From positions 20,613,920 to 20,677,919 of the forward strand of contig LS997562.1 of NCBI GenBank assembly GCA_000469685.2: DNA of 64,000 nucleotides, written 5' to 3'. Source of the stretch: Haemonchus contortus. Lineage: Eukaryota > Nematoda > Chromadorea > Rhabditida > Trichostrongylidae. The notes under the pieces are model-generated. The model searched no databases. It saw only the letters and a program-made list of their open reading frames with translations, and was not told where the DNA came from. This document shows positions 1 to 10,324 of this stretch, one piece after another (positions within the stretch are counted from its first letter, which is position 1; each line of letters begins with the position of its first letter). The position numbers were made by a program, and so were the translations under genes.

Positions 1-324
1 GAGGTGTCCTTAACGAATACTGGATGATGATGAATGATTTCGGAGGTATCTGAACGACAATCAATCAATAATCCATAAAATTCAATCGATAGTTTGCATT
101 TTGAAGCTGATCCCATTGATCGCGATATCACCCAGAATGACTGACATACTCGTTATCGAGGCAATCAGTTCTAATCAATTACCAATCGATAAAATGTCTT
201 AGGAACGCCATTGCTCAACACATGCTATCCCTCGCAGTAAAGGGGAAGGTGAGCATTGGCCCTGCTGGGTCGACTCTACCCTGCAGTGTATGAGTGAAGA
301 CTATAGATCAATCCGAAAACCTAC
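1..324. other. Non-coding stretch left of the possible exon
   Basis: I see no gene, no SINE boxes and no clear polyadenylation signal for a minus-strand gene here. If the exon at 325-629 is the last one, its stop codon is the TAG at 322-324 and this stretch would be 3' UTR and downstream sequence. No AATAAA is visible on the minus strand here, which argues weakly that the transcript continues past the window edge. Confidence 0.4.
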
Positions 325-629
325 TGCTTTTTCTTCAGCACCGGTGGTGGAAGTGCTGACGGAGAGGATGTGCCAGCATCAGATTCTTTGGTTTCCTGTC
401 CAGCCGATTCATGCTTTGGCCCATCAGCTGAGGTTGAACTATCGGTACCATGTAGTACAGGGGTTTCGTCCAAATGGGTAGGACTACGCAAAACTGATGA
501 CCGCTCTGATGAACAACCGGATGACTCGGATGAGGCAAGCGATACATCCGAGATGTCACGCGATTTCAATCGAAGCACCACGGCTTCCGATGGACCGGCA
601 TGACAAGCCATTTGGAAATGGGAGCAGTT
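325..629 (-). CDS. Possible downstream exon of the scaffold gene (Ser-rich)
   Basis: On the minus strand an open frame of about 100 codons follows a plausible acceptor (atcatcaccag). It begins NCSHFQMACHAGPSEAVVL, then has a Ser-rich stretch (SDVSLASSESSGCSSERSS), a THLDETPVLHG segment and a SALPPPVLKKK end. It either splices at GCA/gtaggt (phase 2) or ends at the TAG in 322-324. The composition (Ser, Pro, acidic) matches the scaffold gene exons to the right, and its phase-0 start fits the phase-0 end of the exon at 13818. A 13-kb intron would be needed, and the phase match has a one-in-three chance of being accidental. No domain is recognised. It could equally belong to another minus-strand gene. 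Confidence 0.45.
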
Positions 630-3600
630 CTGGTGATGATGTGAGACGATCGATGAGATTCAGAAGTGGCTAGAAGACGTGAGGAGGATCGGCAACGCCA
701 GCGGAAAGGCGTCCAAGGCGAGTGAAGCTTGAGGCCACGCCCACATGAGCGCGGGAGAGTGTGGGTATGTGAAACGGCGGCCCTCCCACCTACAGAACAG
801 AACGTGAGCGAAAAGTTTGATGAAATCGAATTGAAATGGGGCGTTGGCAAATGAAGTACAGGGTTTCATGTGGGAGAAACCTGTTCTGTCGACGGTGTTC
901 CAAAGTAAAATATGGGAAAAAGTTGAAAGACGGCATGGGTTCTTGCAGTATTACGAGTTTGGGAGGTTTCGGTGGCCACTATGAAACGACATCGGAAAGG
1001 TGTCTTTTCTATTTTCTTTAGGCTGAGGTTTAAACTAAACGATGGAGACGATGCGTGTTGGCTGGGCCGCTTTTTTCTGACGCCTGCGTGTTCCGCAAGA
1101 GCTCCCTGATCTTTGGACAAAGTCCCATAAGAACGAGCTTTTGTTGGGAAATAACATACACAGCTGTTTCTAACAGTTAATTTTTTTATAACTGACAATC
1201 GTTTCATGGGGAGAATCCTAGATAGTCCAGGGGTACCTCCAGAGGCGAAAGGGCGCGCCTCAACGGTTCCCGGATGCTGCCACAAAGCGGCTATACATAA
1301 CGATCCCGCCTTTAATGGTCGTCTTGATACGCGCCGTGCTTCCGGATTCCATTTGAAATCAAATATATATGAGATGTATGAGATGACTTGCGTTTGTTCT
1401 TTGTCCATCATTCCAGGGACAGACAATGGGCTCGGAGGACTAGCTCGGATGTTCTCAGGTAAAATTTAAACTTCCACGGCATAAGATAATCATGTTTTCA
1501 AATAGTAATTGACCAAATTTAAGCCACCCCTTCGTCCCTGATTGGAGGTAATGAATAGGTACGATATCCCCTGCCTTCCCAATTACCTTTTTGACCAAAC
1601 TCCTCCTAATACTTCTAATACTTAGGCTTGTAGATGGTCAGGACCACTTCAAAAATTACTAGCGGATCCCCAAATAGGAAACCTTCACGTTCTTTTAGGA
1701 AACGCTATTGTAGGAAAAAACTAGAATGTTAAGAGCGGTTCACTCAGACGGGGACGGGCAGGAGAGTCTTGTCTATCACTGGAACTGATTTTCAAGAAAA
1801 CTCAGGAGTTTCAGTCATAAAAAGGACATTCTTCTCGAATTCACTAATTTGCAAGCGAGAAGCCATTAATTGCAGGGAATTCTCGAGAAGAAAACTTTCC
1901 CTACAGTATCCCTCAGTAACTTCTAATTGAGTTAAGCCAGTCGGTACGACTAAGTAATTGCTACGTCTCTTAGGCACTCCGAGCCTTCCGAAGAGAAGCT
2001 TTCCAAGAAATGGCCCCCACATCGTGCCTGCGAAGTCAGCAAAAACACTGCTTGTTGTGAAAAAACGACTTTTTAGAAACTTTTTTTTATTGGAAGCTGG
2101 CTTTCAGCGCTGCTCAGTCATGCTTGTGCCCTCTTAAGCCATCCCATAGACGCTGACTCTTGGGATTTCTGCAAAGTGCTGACAACAAGAAGACGACAAC
2201 AGTTTCTCCTGCTAAAACAATACCAGCAGCCGAAATTCCATTATTGGACCACTTCAAACTGGAGAGGATGGATAGAATTCGATTAGTTTCTGTAATTATT
2301 GGAATGCGTTTGCAGTGGAAGAAGTAGAGCCTACTACTCTGCATCTTCCTGACGGTACGGTAAGTGAAAAGTACAAAAAAAGTAATATACAAATATGATA
2401 GTAGGGATAGGGAGGTGCTGTGGTGCGCACTATGACACGCACGGTCCGGAGATCGAACTCCAGACTGATATCTGCCCAAACCAACCAAGCCTTCTATCAC
2501 TCCAGAGTCGGTTGATACCGTGTGGGAGAATAAAAGCCCGGCCTGAACATCGGTTGACCACCACAGCTGAACATCGGCACCAAGCTCCCCTTGAATGCCC
2601 GAAAAGGGTACCCCTCCCTAGGAAGAGTCCAAGAGGATTTTAGGAGATGTTTTAGCTGTCCCTTTTTTGTAGGTCCGAAATTCCGGAGCCGAAGAGACGA
2701 GGTGTTGCATCAAAGTATCTGTCTTCTCAGCCATAACACAAATCCAACCGATCCTCCTTAATCATGGTTTAAAGCTGAATGAAGCTTAACATAAATTTCC
2801 TGAGCAGATCGCTGACCACACAAACGAGCTTTTCGTGATTTCTTCCTCCTCAAATCCACGATGGAATCAGGAAATACGATCAAACATGTTCCTCAAAGTT
2901 TCCTGATGTGGTTCTTACCGATCAAAGCGGCATCAGATGACTAAATGATGACTGGGCTACCGTATTCTTCAATCGAATGTTGGCAGAAATCAATTTCTCC
3001 ACAAGCCCCGTTTGAACTTTCTAGGTTTGTTGAAAAGAAGAGGCTATACAAGAACAGGCCTAGGTAGGGCCCTAGACGGATAGTATATACCATCTGCATT
3101 GAATGAAAGGAGATTTCCTAGTAGTCGTACTTATTTTCTACGATTTTATTAAAAGGTACTAACCAAGTCTGCCTGCTGCTTAGAAAATCCTCCTATCTCC
3201 TATTGACCGTATTTTCCTACCAGTTATTGGAATCCTCAAAAATCAGTGGTATTAAGTAATTATCTGGAAGAAGTTCGGCTCTGCACTGGCGTACAAACCT
3301 GGGCCTTCATCAGTCTACCTATCCTGTACAAAAGTGAGCTCCCAAATGGAAAACTGCGCACCCTCACAAGCCTGTCCTGCCCTCTTAGTCGTTCCGACAT
3401 CGTCATACCGCGCATGAATGCCCATGGATTACAAATATGGGAGCTTCCGTGACTTCCAATGGGACATCATTCGACAAAAACTGGCGTCTAAAGCTGGTTC
3501 TGATTAATCTGGGAGGCAACCCTGAAGTTACCAGTTTTTGCTCTGATCATAAGAATCACATATAATTGTGACTGGTCATCAAAGGAAAATCAAATGTCCT

Positions 3601-6600
3601 GTAAAGGAATCGCAACTTTTTCTGTGGTATCCATGCAGATAGCTATTATATGAAAAGGAGCCTCTGAAAGTTACAAAATGCCCTAATCTACAGAAAAAAG
3701 AAAGGAATAAAGTGAAAAATAGTATGAACCGACCTAAATGGGCTGCCCTCATCGATGTAGTGCACCCGGGCGCGTTATCACCATAACTACACCCAGACAA
3801 ACACGTTTTTGATTTTGTTTTCTGATGTCTACGGCTGTAGTTCGTCGTCTTATAGGCGTTATCATTAGGTTGCGAATTGATGGGCAAGCGTGGGTGAATT
3901 GACAGGGAATGTGAATTGATGGGTAACATCGCAAATGTGTTGAGTACTTGGCCCGATACCCTGAACTGTGCTCAGTGCTTACGGTAGGGCAGGCAACTAA
4001 ATGTAGAGTCCCTTAAGGGAGCCCAGGGAGCCGATCCCGAGGTGGGACCCTATCCTGATGGGACTACTTGAGTGAAGCACAGATTACGTCTTACAAATGG
4101 GGTATATCCAGCCTAGCTCGAGAATTCTTTTCAAACCGAGATGCTCCACCAAATGGGTTCCTTTAAGCTGATGTACCAGAACCCCGTACTTGTTTTAGAT
4201 TTGTCTAAAAGATCACCCGTGAAATTCTCACGAGTGCGAAGCGAAAAGCATCGAAACTTCCACAAAAACGCTCGGAATGCGCCATGCACTCGACATTTGA
4301 CAGGAACCGTATAGCTATTCCTAACCGTGCAGCAGAGGGGCAGAGATGGAAGGTCAGTCTTCGGTTCCGCTTCCCAAGAGGAGAAATGAACCGCACTATT
4401 CTAGCTACTATCTGGTACTTAGAAGCAAATACTTGTTCATTGAATGGATTAGGACTGATGGGGCGTAACTGCTGAAGTGCTTTTCATTGCTAGCCCTCCA
4501 AACTACTGGCAGTTGAACTGCAGCGACTAGTTCATACGGCTAGCTATCAATGTGACGCAACTCAAGAAGCGACTGCAGTTCGGATTATCAAGTCCTATTA
4601 CACTTGATAGACAAATCGTTAGGAGGTTCCATAGGTCGGTTTGATAGGAAAGGATCTTCCCAACTAGTCCCACACGTTGAAGAGCAATCTTTCCTTACCA
4701 ACTACTCCATTACCAGATCGATAGGGACTCTTTGTAACCAACCAATAATATTCATCTCGAAAACTTCTTTCCGAAAATTTGAGGATTAGTCAAACTTGGT
4801 TCGCCCTAATTTGACTTCCGCTCAGTTCTCTCTCGGTTTCCGATCCAAACTTTAGAACAACCCCTAAGTCCTGCATTTGGGCAAGCTTGACAGAGAAACA
4901 TTCCGAAGAATGGAAGAATTGGAGCAGTCAAAAGATTGAACTCGCTAAGTGAAAGAGATGCCAAATTGGGGTCAGCAAATTCAGTTATCCCTTTGGACGA
5001 GTTTTTTGTCGCCACAGCTATTTCCCTACCACGGATCCCCGGCTGATGGGACCTTCAATACTCGTGGTGCCCATTAGTCATACCATTTAATGAATTGCAT
5101 TTTTCTTATATTATGGTATGTTGAATTCGATGTCATGTTTCAGTTTCTTCTCGTTACATTTCTCATAAAAACAAATTCTTTAGAATGTTTCCCCATCGAG
5201 GAATGTTTCGATGACAAAAATGTTTTTGAAAATTTCCTATCGATTCTCTTTCCTATGAGGACATCACGAGAAGCTCCTTCATACAGCGTCCCCTGAAATC
5301 GTATCGTGCTCCGATAGACTACGATTGTTCAGCATAAAAGTATAGTTTCAGGGTTGATTTTCGCCTTTGCCCAAACGAACCGAGACGGAAGTCATGGAGG
5401 AAACTACTCGGATCTTTCTTAGTTCCATCAAGGGCGAACGGTTGAAGGATCGAATTTCATTTAACCGTAACCTTTTAGAAGAGTCTACAAAGTCCGTCAG
5501 TTAGACTGATGGGTAGGTAAACTTAGGGGAAGACCTCCGTCTAACCATAGCGTGAAAAGGTCAATGTTGACAGTGGTGGTTCGACATTTCTAAGATCACG
5601 CAAACATTGCCCGAACAATGGACGTTACGTGAGTCAGAACCATGTACCCGAAACGAAACGGAAAGGCCACAGCCCCACATGAATATCGCTCATCTGGGAA
5701 GAATTTCAGAATTGCGGTGACCAACCACGATTTGGGGAAAAATAATTTCAAGATATTGGTAATCGCTACGGTCATCTTCAAGTTGCTTTGTCGTCAAAGT
5801 ATAGCTAATGGGTGAGGGAGACCCAGACGGGAACGAAGGGAATTGGGGATCCATACTCCCGATAGCATACAGTCTTGAGCTGTTTAATCTAGAAATACAT
5901 AGGCACACTGGTACTCCATGGTGTTTCAATTCCCGATCTTTCTTTGCCCGTTGCCCGTTTGGGTACGATTACGCTAATACTCGTGGTTCCCCCAAGCAAA
6001 GAAATAATGTCAAAGGGACGGTAACCAGTATTACCCTTTGAGAACTACCGTCATGTACTTTTTATCCAAACCGCAGTAAAATTTGAATGTTCACTCAACC
6101 TGTACTGTAACCAGTTTTTGAATTAGCTGATGCAGAAATTCGTTTTTCCTTCTCCTCTGCACTCAGAATGATTCTTGCCAAGTTGAGAACTAGTAACAGC
6201 AAGTTTGATGGGAATTTCCTCGGCGGCCTGACAGGATTACTTGAAAGTAATATTGCTACAGTACTGCTATAAGTGCCCATTTTCAGTTCTCCCAATGTCA
6301 ACAGAATCTAGCCCAGCAAAACCTGCAGGAATGACGAATTATTTCCAAGTTGGACGATTGCATCGACATTTTTCTCCCCTAGAATTCCAAAATGCAATGA
6401 AAATTGCAGCCTCTAGTACCGAACCGGTTACAATATTTTTAAAAAGATCTGGTCTCTCCCGTACTTGAATGCGCCGTGCGCATTATTCACCCCCGGAATC
6501 ATGAACGTTACCAGGAGTTCGATGATCAGCCTAATTACAGACAAATCACGGATGGAATTCGAACCCGATTTTGTGCCTTCTAGGCACCAGGCTCTAGCTA

Positions 6601-6829
6601 TGGCGCAAACAAGGCCCCAAGCACCCTTCCCCAGCTTCGTGGTGGTTCTATATTCCCCATAATTTGACACTTTTATCCATATTTAGCCCATATTGGTAAA
6701 CTTTACCTATGCACTGTCGTAAAACCAGAGTATACAAAACAGACTAAAGCAGGTCAATCACAACAGGGCCCAAATATCAAACAGTATCATAATAATATAC
6801 TCAACTTCAGGCTCGAAGGTACATACATA
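630..6829. other. Long non-coding stretch with one SINE remnant
   Basis: Stops are frequent in all frames. The longest open frame (866-1426, minus, 186 codons) has no recognisable domain, no splice logic and low-complexity parts, so I do not call it a gene. One SINE remnant sits at 2402-2565. Short near-repeats of GAATTGATGGG occur around 3876-3922. Otherwise I recognise nothing. It is either a long intron of the scaffold gene (if 325-629 is its exon) or intergenic. Confidence 0.5.
2402..2565 (+). repeat. tRNA-derived SINE, 3'-truncated copy
   Basis: This has the degraded tRNA-like head (GGAGGTGCTGTGG box A region, GAGATCGAACTCCAG box B region), then the family body: CCAACCAAGCCTTCTATC, a GAGTCGGTTGATACC segment and GAACATCGGTTGACCACC. 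The conserved 3' end of the family (the GTCGAATGCGGGGCGC block) is missing. It belongs to the dominant SINE family of the window. Confidence 0.7.
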
Positions 6830-7355
6830 CAGTAGCGCTCAAAAGTCTTCGGTGGAATGCTTTGACGCTTTTTCGTTCATAACTTTTTTGTTAGTAGACC
6901 AAATCGCGCAAAATTTGGATATGTTTAACTAGAGCATATTTCACCATACCCAACACTATTTGACTGCAAAGCTACAATATCCACAGATAGAGCAAGGTGT
7001 TTAGTGCGGTAGCAGATTTTGCCCAAAGTAAAGTTGTTGACGTCTGCACTTATTCGCACCTTATGTGCGTTATTCTAATCTATTGCGTTCGGCATTAGCG
7101 ATCGTACACTTTGGACATGACAAAAAGAAAAGAGATTCTAGAAAGACTATCATCTGTATTTTCAGTCGATTCTGAGTTCATGTCTTTTGGAATATCTGGA
7201 ACATAATCAGATTGTAAGTTAGTAGTGGTAAATATTCACAATACATCCACGCTCCAAATATAGAAATTTCGCGTGATGAGATCCAGTAGGAAAGAAGTTA
7301 CGACTGAAAATTATGGCTGAAGAGGCATTTCACCATAGACTTTTGAGCGCTACTG
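6830..7355. mobile_element. Tc1/mariner-type MITE, copy 1 (uninterrupted)
   Basis: The element begins CAGTAGCGCTCAAAAGTC and ends with the inverted complement GACTTTTGAGCGCTACTG, a perfect 18-bp terminal inverted repeat over a 526-bp unit. The left flank is TA as expected for Tc1/mariner insertion; the right flank is TG, so the target duplication has decayed. No transposase frame is recognisable, so it is a non-autonomous deletion derivative. It is homologous along its whole length to the element at 8139-10324 once the insert there is removed. Confidence 0.85.
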
Positions 7356-8138
7356 TGCTGGATAGTATCGCTCAGTTCTCGTTTAAATATTCCATTTCAT
7401 GTTTTGTGGAAAATTTTGAAGCTGGAACAAAGACTCTCGTCAGCATTTGGTAAAACTTTTGCAGTGCTTCCATAAGAATGAAGGACACTTAAATTTCACT
7501 TCCTGCTCCTGCTGCAAAACTTGAACACTTTTTGTGCGAACTTCATCAGAATGGCAACATTTCTGAAAATGAGGCTTTGTTTGAGCTGACACCCACATAA
7601 TGGAAAAAATGCAATTCAGCGCAGCAGGAGTTCAATTGTTGTGGGCGACAAAAGAGCAGCAAATTCTGAAAGATCGAAAAAAAGTGTGCAGGTGGTGGGC
7701 GAAGAGTGTGAGGAAATGAGCAGCGAATGTTCCCGAAAATACTCTTTTAATAGTCTATAAAGCCACTACTTACAGCTTATATGATTGCTTTTGAGAAGGC
7801 ATTTCATTGTATTGCCACTGGATCGATGAAACGGGGAAAGTTTGGATGGACATCAAACTTTGTTAGGCACTTTTACTTTTGTGTTGATAGCCTCCGATAG
7901 CCAGTGACAGACATGCCTTCTATCGTGCGAAGGAAATTTTCGAAGCGAAACAGCAAAACGAGGAAATCTGGGAACATTATCAACAGCCAGTGCTTGCTCT
8001 TGTTCCCAAGGCTCAAAAAAATCCCAGACTCTACTCTCATTGTCAGAAGAATTCATAAGATGAGTATTGGCCTGAGCCGATTCTGCATTATTCTCGCAGC
8101 TAAATGAGTATTCATCTATAACAAGGCCTTGCCATATA
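7356..8138. other. Spacer between the two MITE copies
   Basis: AT-rich sequence of about 780 bp without a convincing open frame. I see no SINE boxes and no splice-flanked exon. Two related MITEs only 0.8 kb apart in the same orientation suggest either two independent insertions or a local duplication. Confidence 0.5.
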
Positions 8139-8726
8139 CAGTAGCGCTCAAAAGTCTTCGGTGATATGCTTTGACGCTTTTTCGTTCATAACTTTTTTCT
8201 TAGTAGACTGAGTTGCGGAAAATTTGGATATGTCTAACTAGAGCATATTTCACCCTACCCAACCCTTTTCACAGCAAGGCTGCAATATCCACAGGTAGAG
8301 CAAGGTGTTTGTTGCGGTAGCAGATTTTGCTAAAACTAAAGTTGTTGACGTCTGCACTTATTCGCAACTTATGTGCGTTTTTCTCATCTATTCTGTTCGG
8401 CGTTTTCGTTCGTACACTTCAGACAGGACAAAAAGGAAAGGGATTCTAGAAAGGCCATCATCTGAATTTTCAGTCGATTTTGAGTTCATGCTCTTTGGAA
8501 TATCTGAAACATGACCAAATTGCAGGTTAGTAGCCGTAAATATTCTCAACACATCCATGCTACACGTATCGGAATTTCGCGTGTTTATATCCAATAGGAA
8601 AGGAGTTATGACTGGAAAGAACGACTGAAGAAGCATATACCACGATCGACTTTCTCTTAATCTTGGCATGACTTCAATCTAGTATGTAGGTTTACTGCAG
8701 CCTTTCCAAGATTACAAACTTTATGA

Positions 8727-8762
8727 GGCTAACGTTTCGGCTAGCTCGCCTTCGTCAGAGCC
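8727..8762 (-). ncRNA. Minimal hammerhead ribozyme core (left PLE arm)
   Basis: On the minus strand: helix I strand GGCU, conserved CUGACGA, a helix II hairpin (GGC/GCC with a GAGCUA loop), GAAA, then C-GUU and the helix I partner AGCC. GUU is an allowed NUH cleavage triplet. Helix III is only AC/GU without a loop, so the motif would need a second molecule pairing through the self-complementary ACGU, as described for minimalist hammerheads of metazoan PLEs. It is the mirror copy of the motif at 10201-10236 and identical to it in the core. Confidence 0.7.
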
Positions 8763-8963
8763 TGAAAGTCGAACAACCATTGGATTAGACTCTATAATAA
8801 GGCAAGATAAACCCAGATAGTTCTCTAGACTAGGAGACCTCCTGGACTCGGTATACAAGAGGCTTACCTCAATCTAAATCGCCGGAGCGTTGATTCGACC
8901 ACCCAGAATGTAACGTCTGCGTGCAATGAGCAAGCCTACCTCCTTCCTGACCTCACAGTAATT

Positions 8964-9347
8964 TCAAAATTTGCAGAGGTCGAGAAAGGGCGCGAGGTCA
9001 CGGGTTACGGCCACACACTCTTCCTACCTATTAATTTGTGGGTCCCTAGATGCAATCCAACACGCCTCAAGTGCTTTACGCGCAGTGGTCTCCGTTTCTA
9101 GTGCCAAGATGGCTACTGAAATTGTGAATTCGTTACCACCATGGCACAAAATTCGATGCATTCCCAGTGGTGTTTGAGTGCGAGACTTCCTCAGCCCCTC
9201 CAGGTGTTCTTTAATCCGTATGCGAAGGGGACGCCCTGTTTCACCAATATACTCAGCTCCGCAGGCCTGGCAACGAATTTCGTAGATAACCCCTGCTCTC
9301 GTGCAATCACCCCGCCGATTGGAAGAACACACAAGGCAATCTGGAGT
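8964..9347 (-). pseudogene. PLE C-terminal fragment, GIY-YIG endonuclease (left arm)
   Basis: The minus-strand frame contains a cysteine-bearing lead (CLVCSSNRRGDC), the GIY-like VIYEIRCQACG, the YIG-like AEYIGETGRP, then RIKEHLEGLRKSRTQTPLG and the TARKALEACWIASRDP block. This order is typical of the GIY-YIG endonuclease of PLEs, which nicks the target for reverse transcription. A TAG codon (9024-9026) interrupts the frame right before EECVAVTRDLAPFLDLCKF, after which the natural TGA (8964-8966) follows. The reverse-transcriptase part is absent, so this copy cannot act on its own. Confidence 0.85.
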
Positions 9348-9443
9348 AGCGAAGGGTTGCGTTGTCTAATGGGTATCCTCACTGCCGCGGGGGGTCACAA
9401 CGTGGGGGGCATTTTCCACATCGTAGAATTCGTGAACGAGCAC

Positions 9444-10000
9444 CAGTCAATAAGGTGGCATTTTGCCTGCCATTCATTTCTGAGGAAATGAGCAGAGCAA
9501 TCCGATCAAGTTTGACTAGGTGTGATCTACAGGAAGAAGTCATGGTTGTGGAAATACCCCCAGGAAATCTCTGTTGACAACTGGTCCGCAATCGCCTATA
9601 CGACATCTTGTGTGATACTCCAGATTGCCTTGTGTGTTCTTCCAATCGGCGGGGTGATTGCATGAGAGCAGGGGTTATCTACGAAATTCGTTGCCAGGCC
9701 TGCGGAGCTGAGTATATTGGTGAAACAGGGCGTCCCCTTCGCATACGGATTAAAGAACACCTGGAGGGGCTGAGGAAGTCTCGCACTCAAACACCACTGG
9801 GAATGCATCGAATTTTGTGCCATGGTGGTAACGAATTCACAATTTCAGTAGCCATCTTGGCACTAGAAACGGAGACCACTGCGCGTAAAGCACTTGAGGC
9901 GTGTTGGATTGCATCTAGGGACCCACAAATTAATAGGTAGGAAGAGTGTGTGGCCGTAACCCGTGACCTCGCGCCCTTTCTCGACCTCTGCAAATTTTGA
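9444..10000 (+). pseudogene. PLE C-terminal fragment, RT-EN linker and GIY-YIG endonuclease (right arm)
   Basis: The plus-strand frame starts in the linker between reverse transcriptase and endonuclease (FCLPFISEEMSRAIRSSL, then DLQEEVMVVEIPPGNL), meets a TGA at 9575-9577, continues QLVRNRLYD and CDTPDCLVC, and enters the same GIY-YIG domain as the left arm. The TAG before EECVAVTRDL is present here too (9938-9940), and the frame ends at TGA 9998-10000. It extends about 270 bp further upstream than the left arm. With two stops and no RT it is a dead copy. Confidence 0.85.
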
Positions 10001-10200
10001 AATTACTGTGAGGTCAGGAAGGAGGTAGGCTTGCTCATTGCACGCAGACGTTACATTCTGGGTGGTCGAATCAACGCTCCGGCGATTTAGATGAGGTAAG
10101 CCTCTTGTATACCGAGTCCAGGAGGTCTCCTAGTCTAGAGAACTATCTGGGTTTATCTTGCCTTATTATAGAGTCTAATCCAATGGTTGTTCGACTTTCA

Positions 10201-10236
10201 GGCTCTGACGAAGGCGAGCTAGCCGAAACGTTAGCC
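10201..10236 (+). ncRNA. Minimal hammerhead ribozyme core (right PLE arm)
   Basis: Helix I strand GGCU 10201-10204, CUGACGA 10205-10211, helix II hairpin 10213-10224 (GGC to GCC), GAAA 10225-10228, then C and GUU 10230-10232, and helix I partner AGCC 10233-10236. All invariant core bases of the hammerhead consensus (CUGANGA, GAAA, NUH) are present. Cleavage would fall after U10232. The missing helix III loop and the palindromic ACGU fit the dimeric hammerheads reported in PLE flanking repeats. Activity is not shown by sequence alone. Confidence 0.72.
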
Positions 10237-10324
10237 TCATAAAGTTTGTAATCTTGGAAAGGCTGCAGTAAACCTACATACCAGACTGAAGAAGCATTTG
10301 CTCGAAGACTTTCGAGCGCTACTG

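Larger units (their letters stand above)
8637..10283. mobile_element. Palindromic Penelope-like element insertion (two 3' ends, head to head)
   Basis: The insertion is flanked by a 14-bp direct repeat GACTGAAGAAGCAT (8623-8636 and 10284-10297), which reads as a target-site duplication within the MITE. The insert is mostly an inverted repeat: about 8682-9347 on the minus strand against 9617-10281 on the plus strand, with only a few differences seen (one substitution C/T in the endonuclease region, one 1-bp indel). Each arm holds the end of the PLE open frame (GIY-YIG endonuclease) and the 3' untranslated region with a hammerhead core. The segment 9348-9616 is present once and continues the right-hand arm upstream. 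The 45 bp at 8637-8681 are unique to the left end and partly resemble the MITE end. Inverted, 5'-truncated partner copies are a known PLE habit. Confidence 0.9.
8139..10324. mobile_element. Tc1/mariner-type MITE, copy 2, split by a PLE insertion
   Basis: The left end CAGTAGCGCTCAAAAGTC follows TA at 8137-8138. The right end (GACTTTCGAGCGCTACTG) is followed by TA at 10325-10326, so the original TA target duplication is intact. The MITE body runs to about 8636 and resumes at 10284. Removing 8637-10283 and one copy of the 14-bp duplication leaves about 525 bp, almost exactly the length of copy 1 at 6830-7355. This proves the nesting order: the MITE came first, the PLE second. Confidence 0.9.

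Noticed and set aside
866..1426. 186-codon minus-strand frame
   Set aside because: No domain, no splice signals in frame, mixed low-complexity content. Could be a chance frame; kept out of the gene list.
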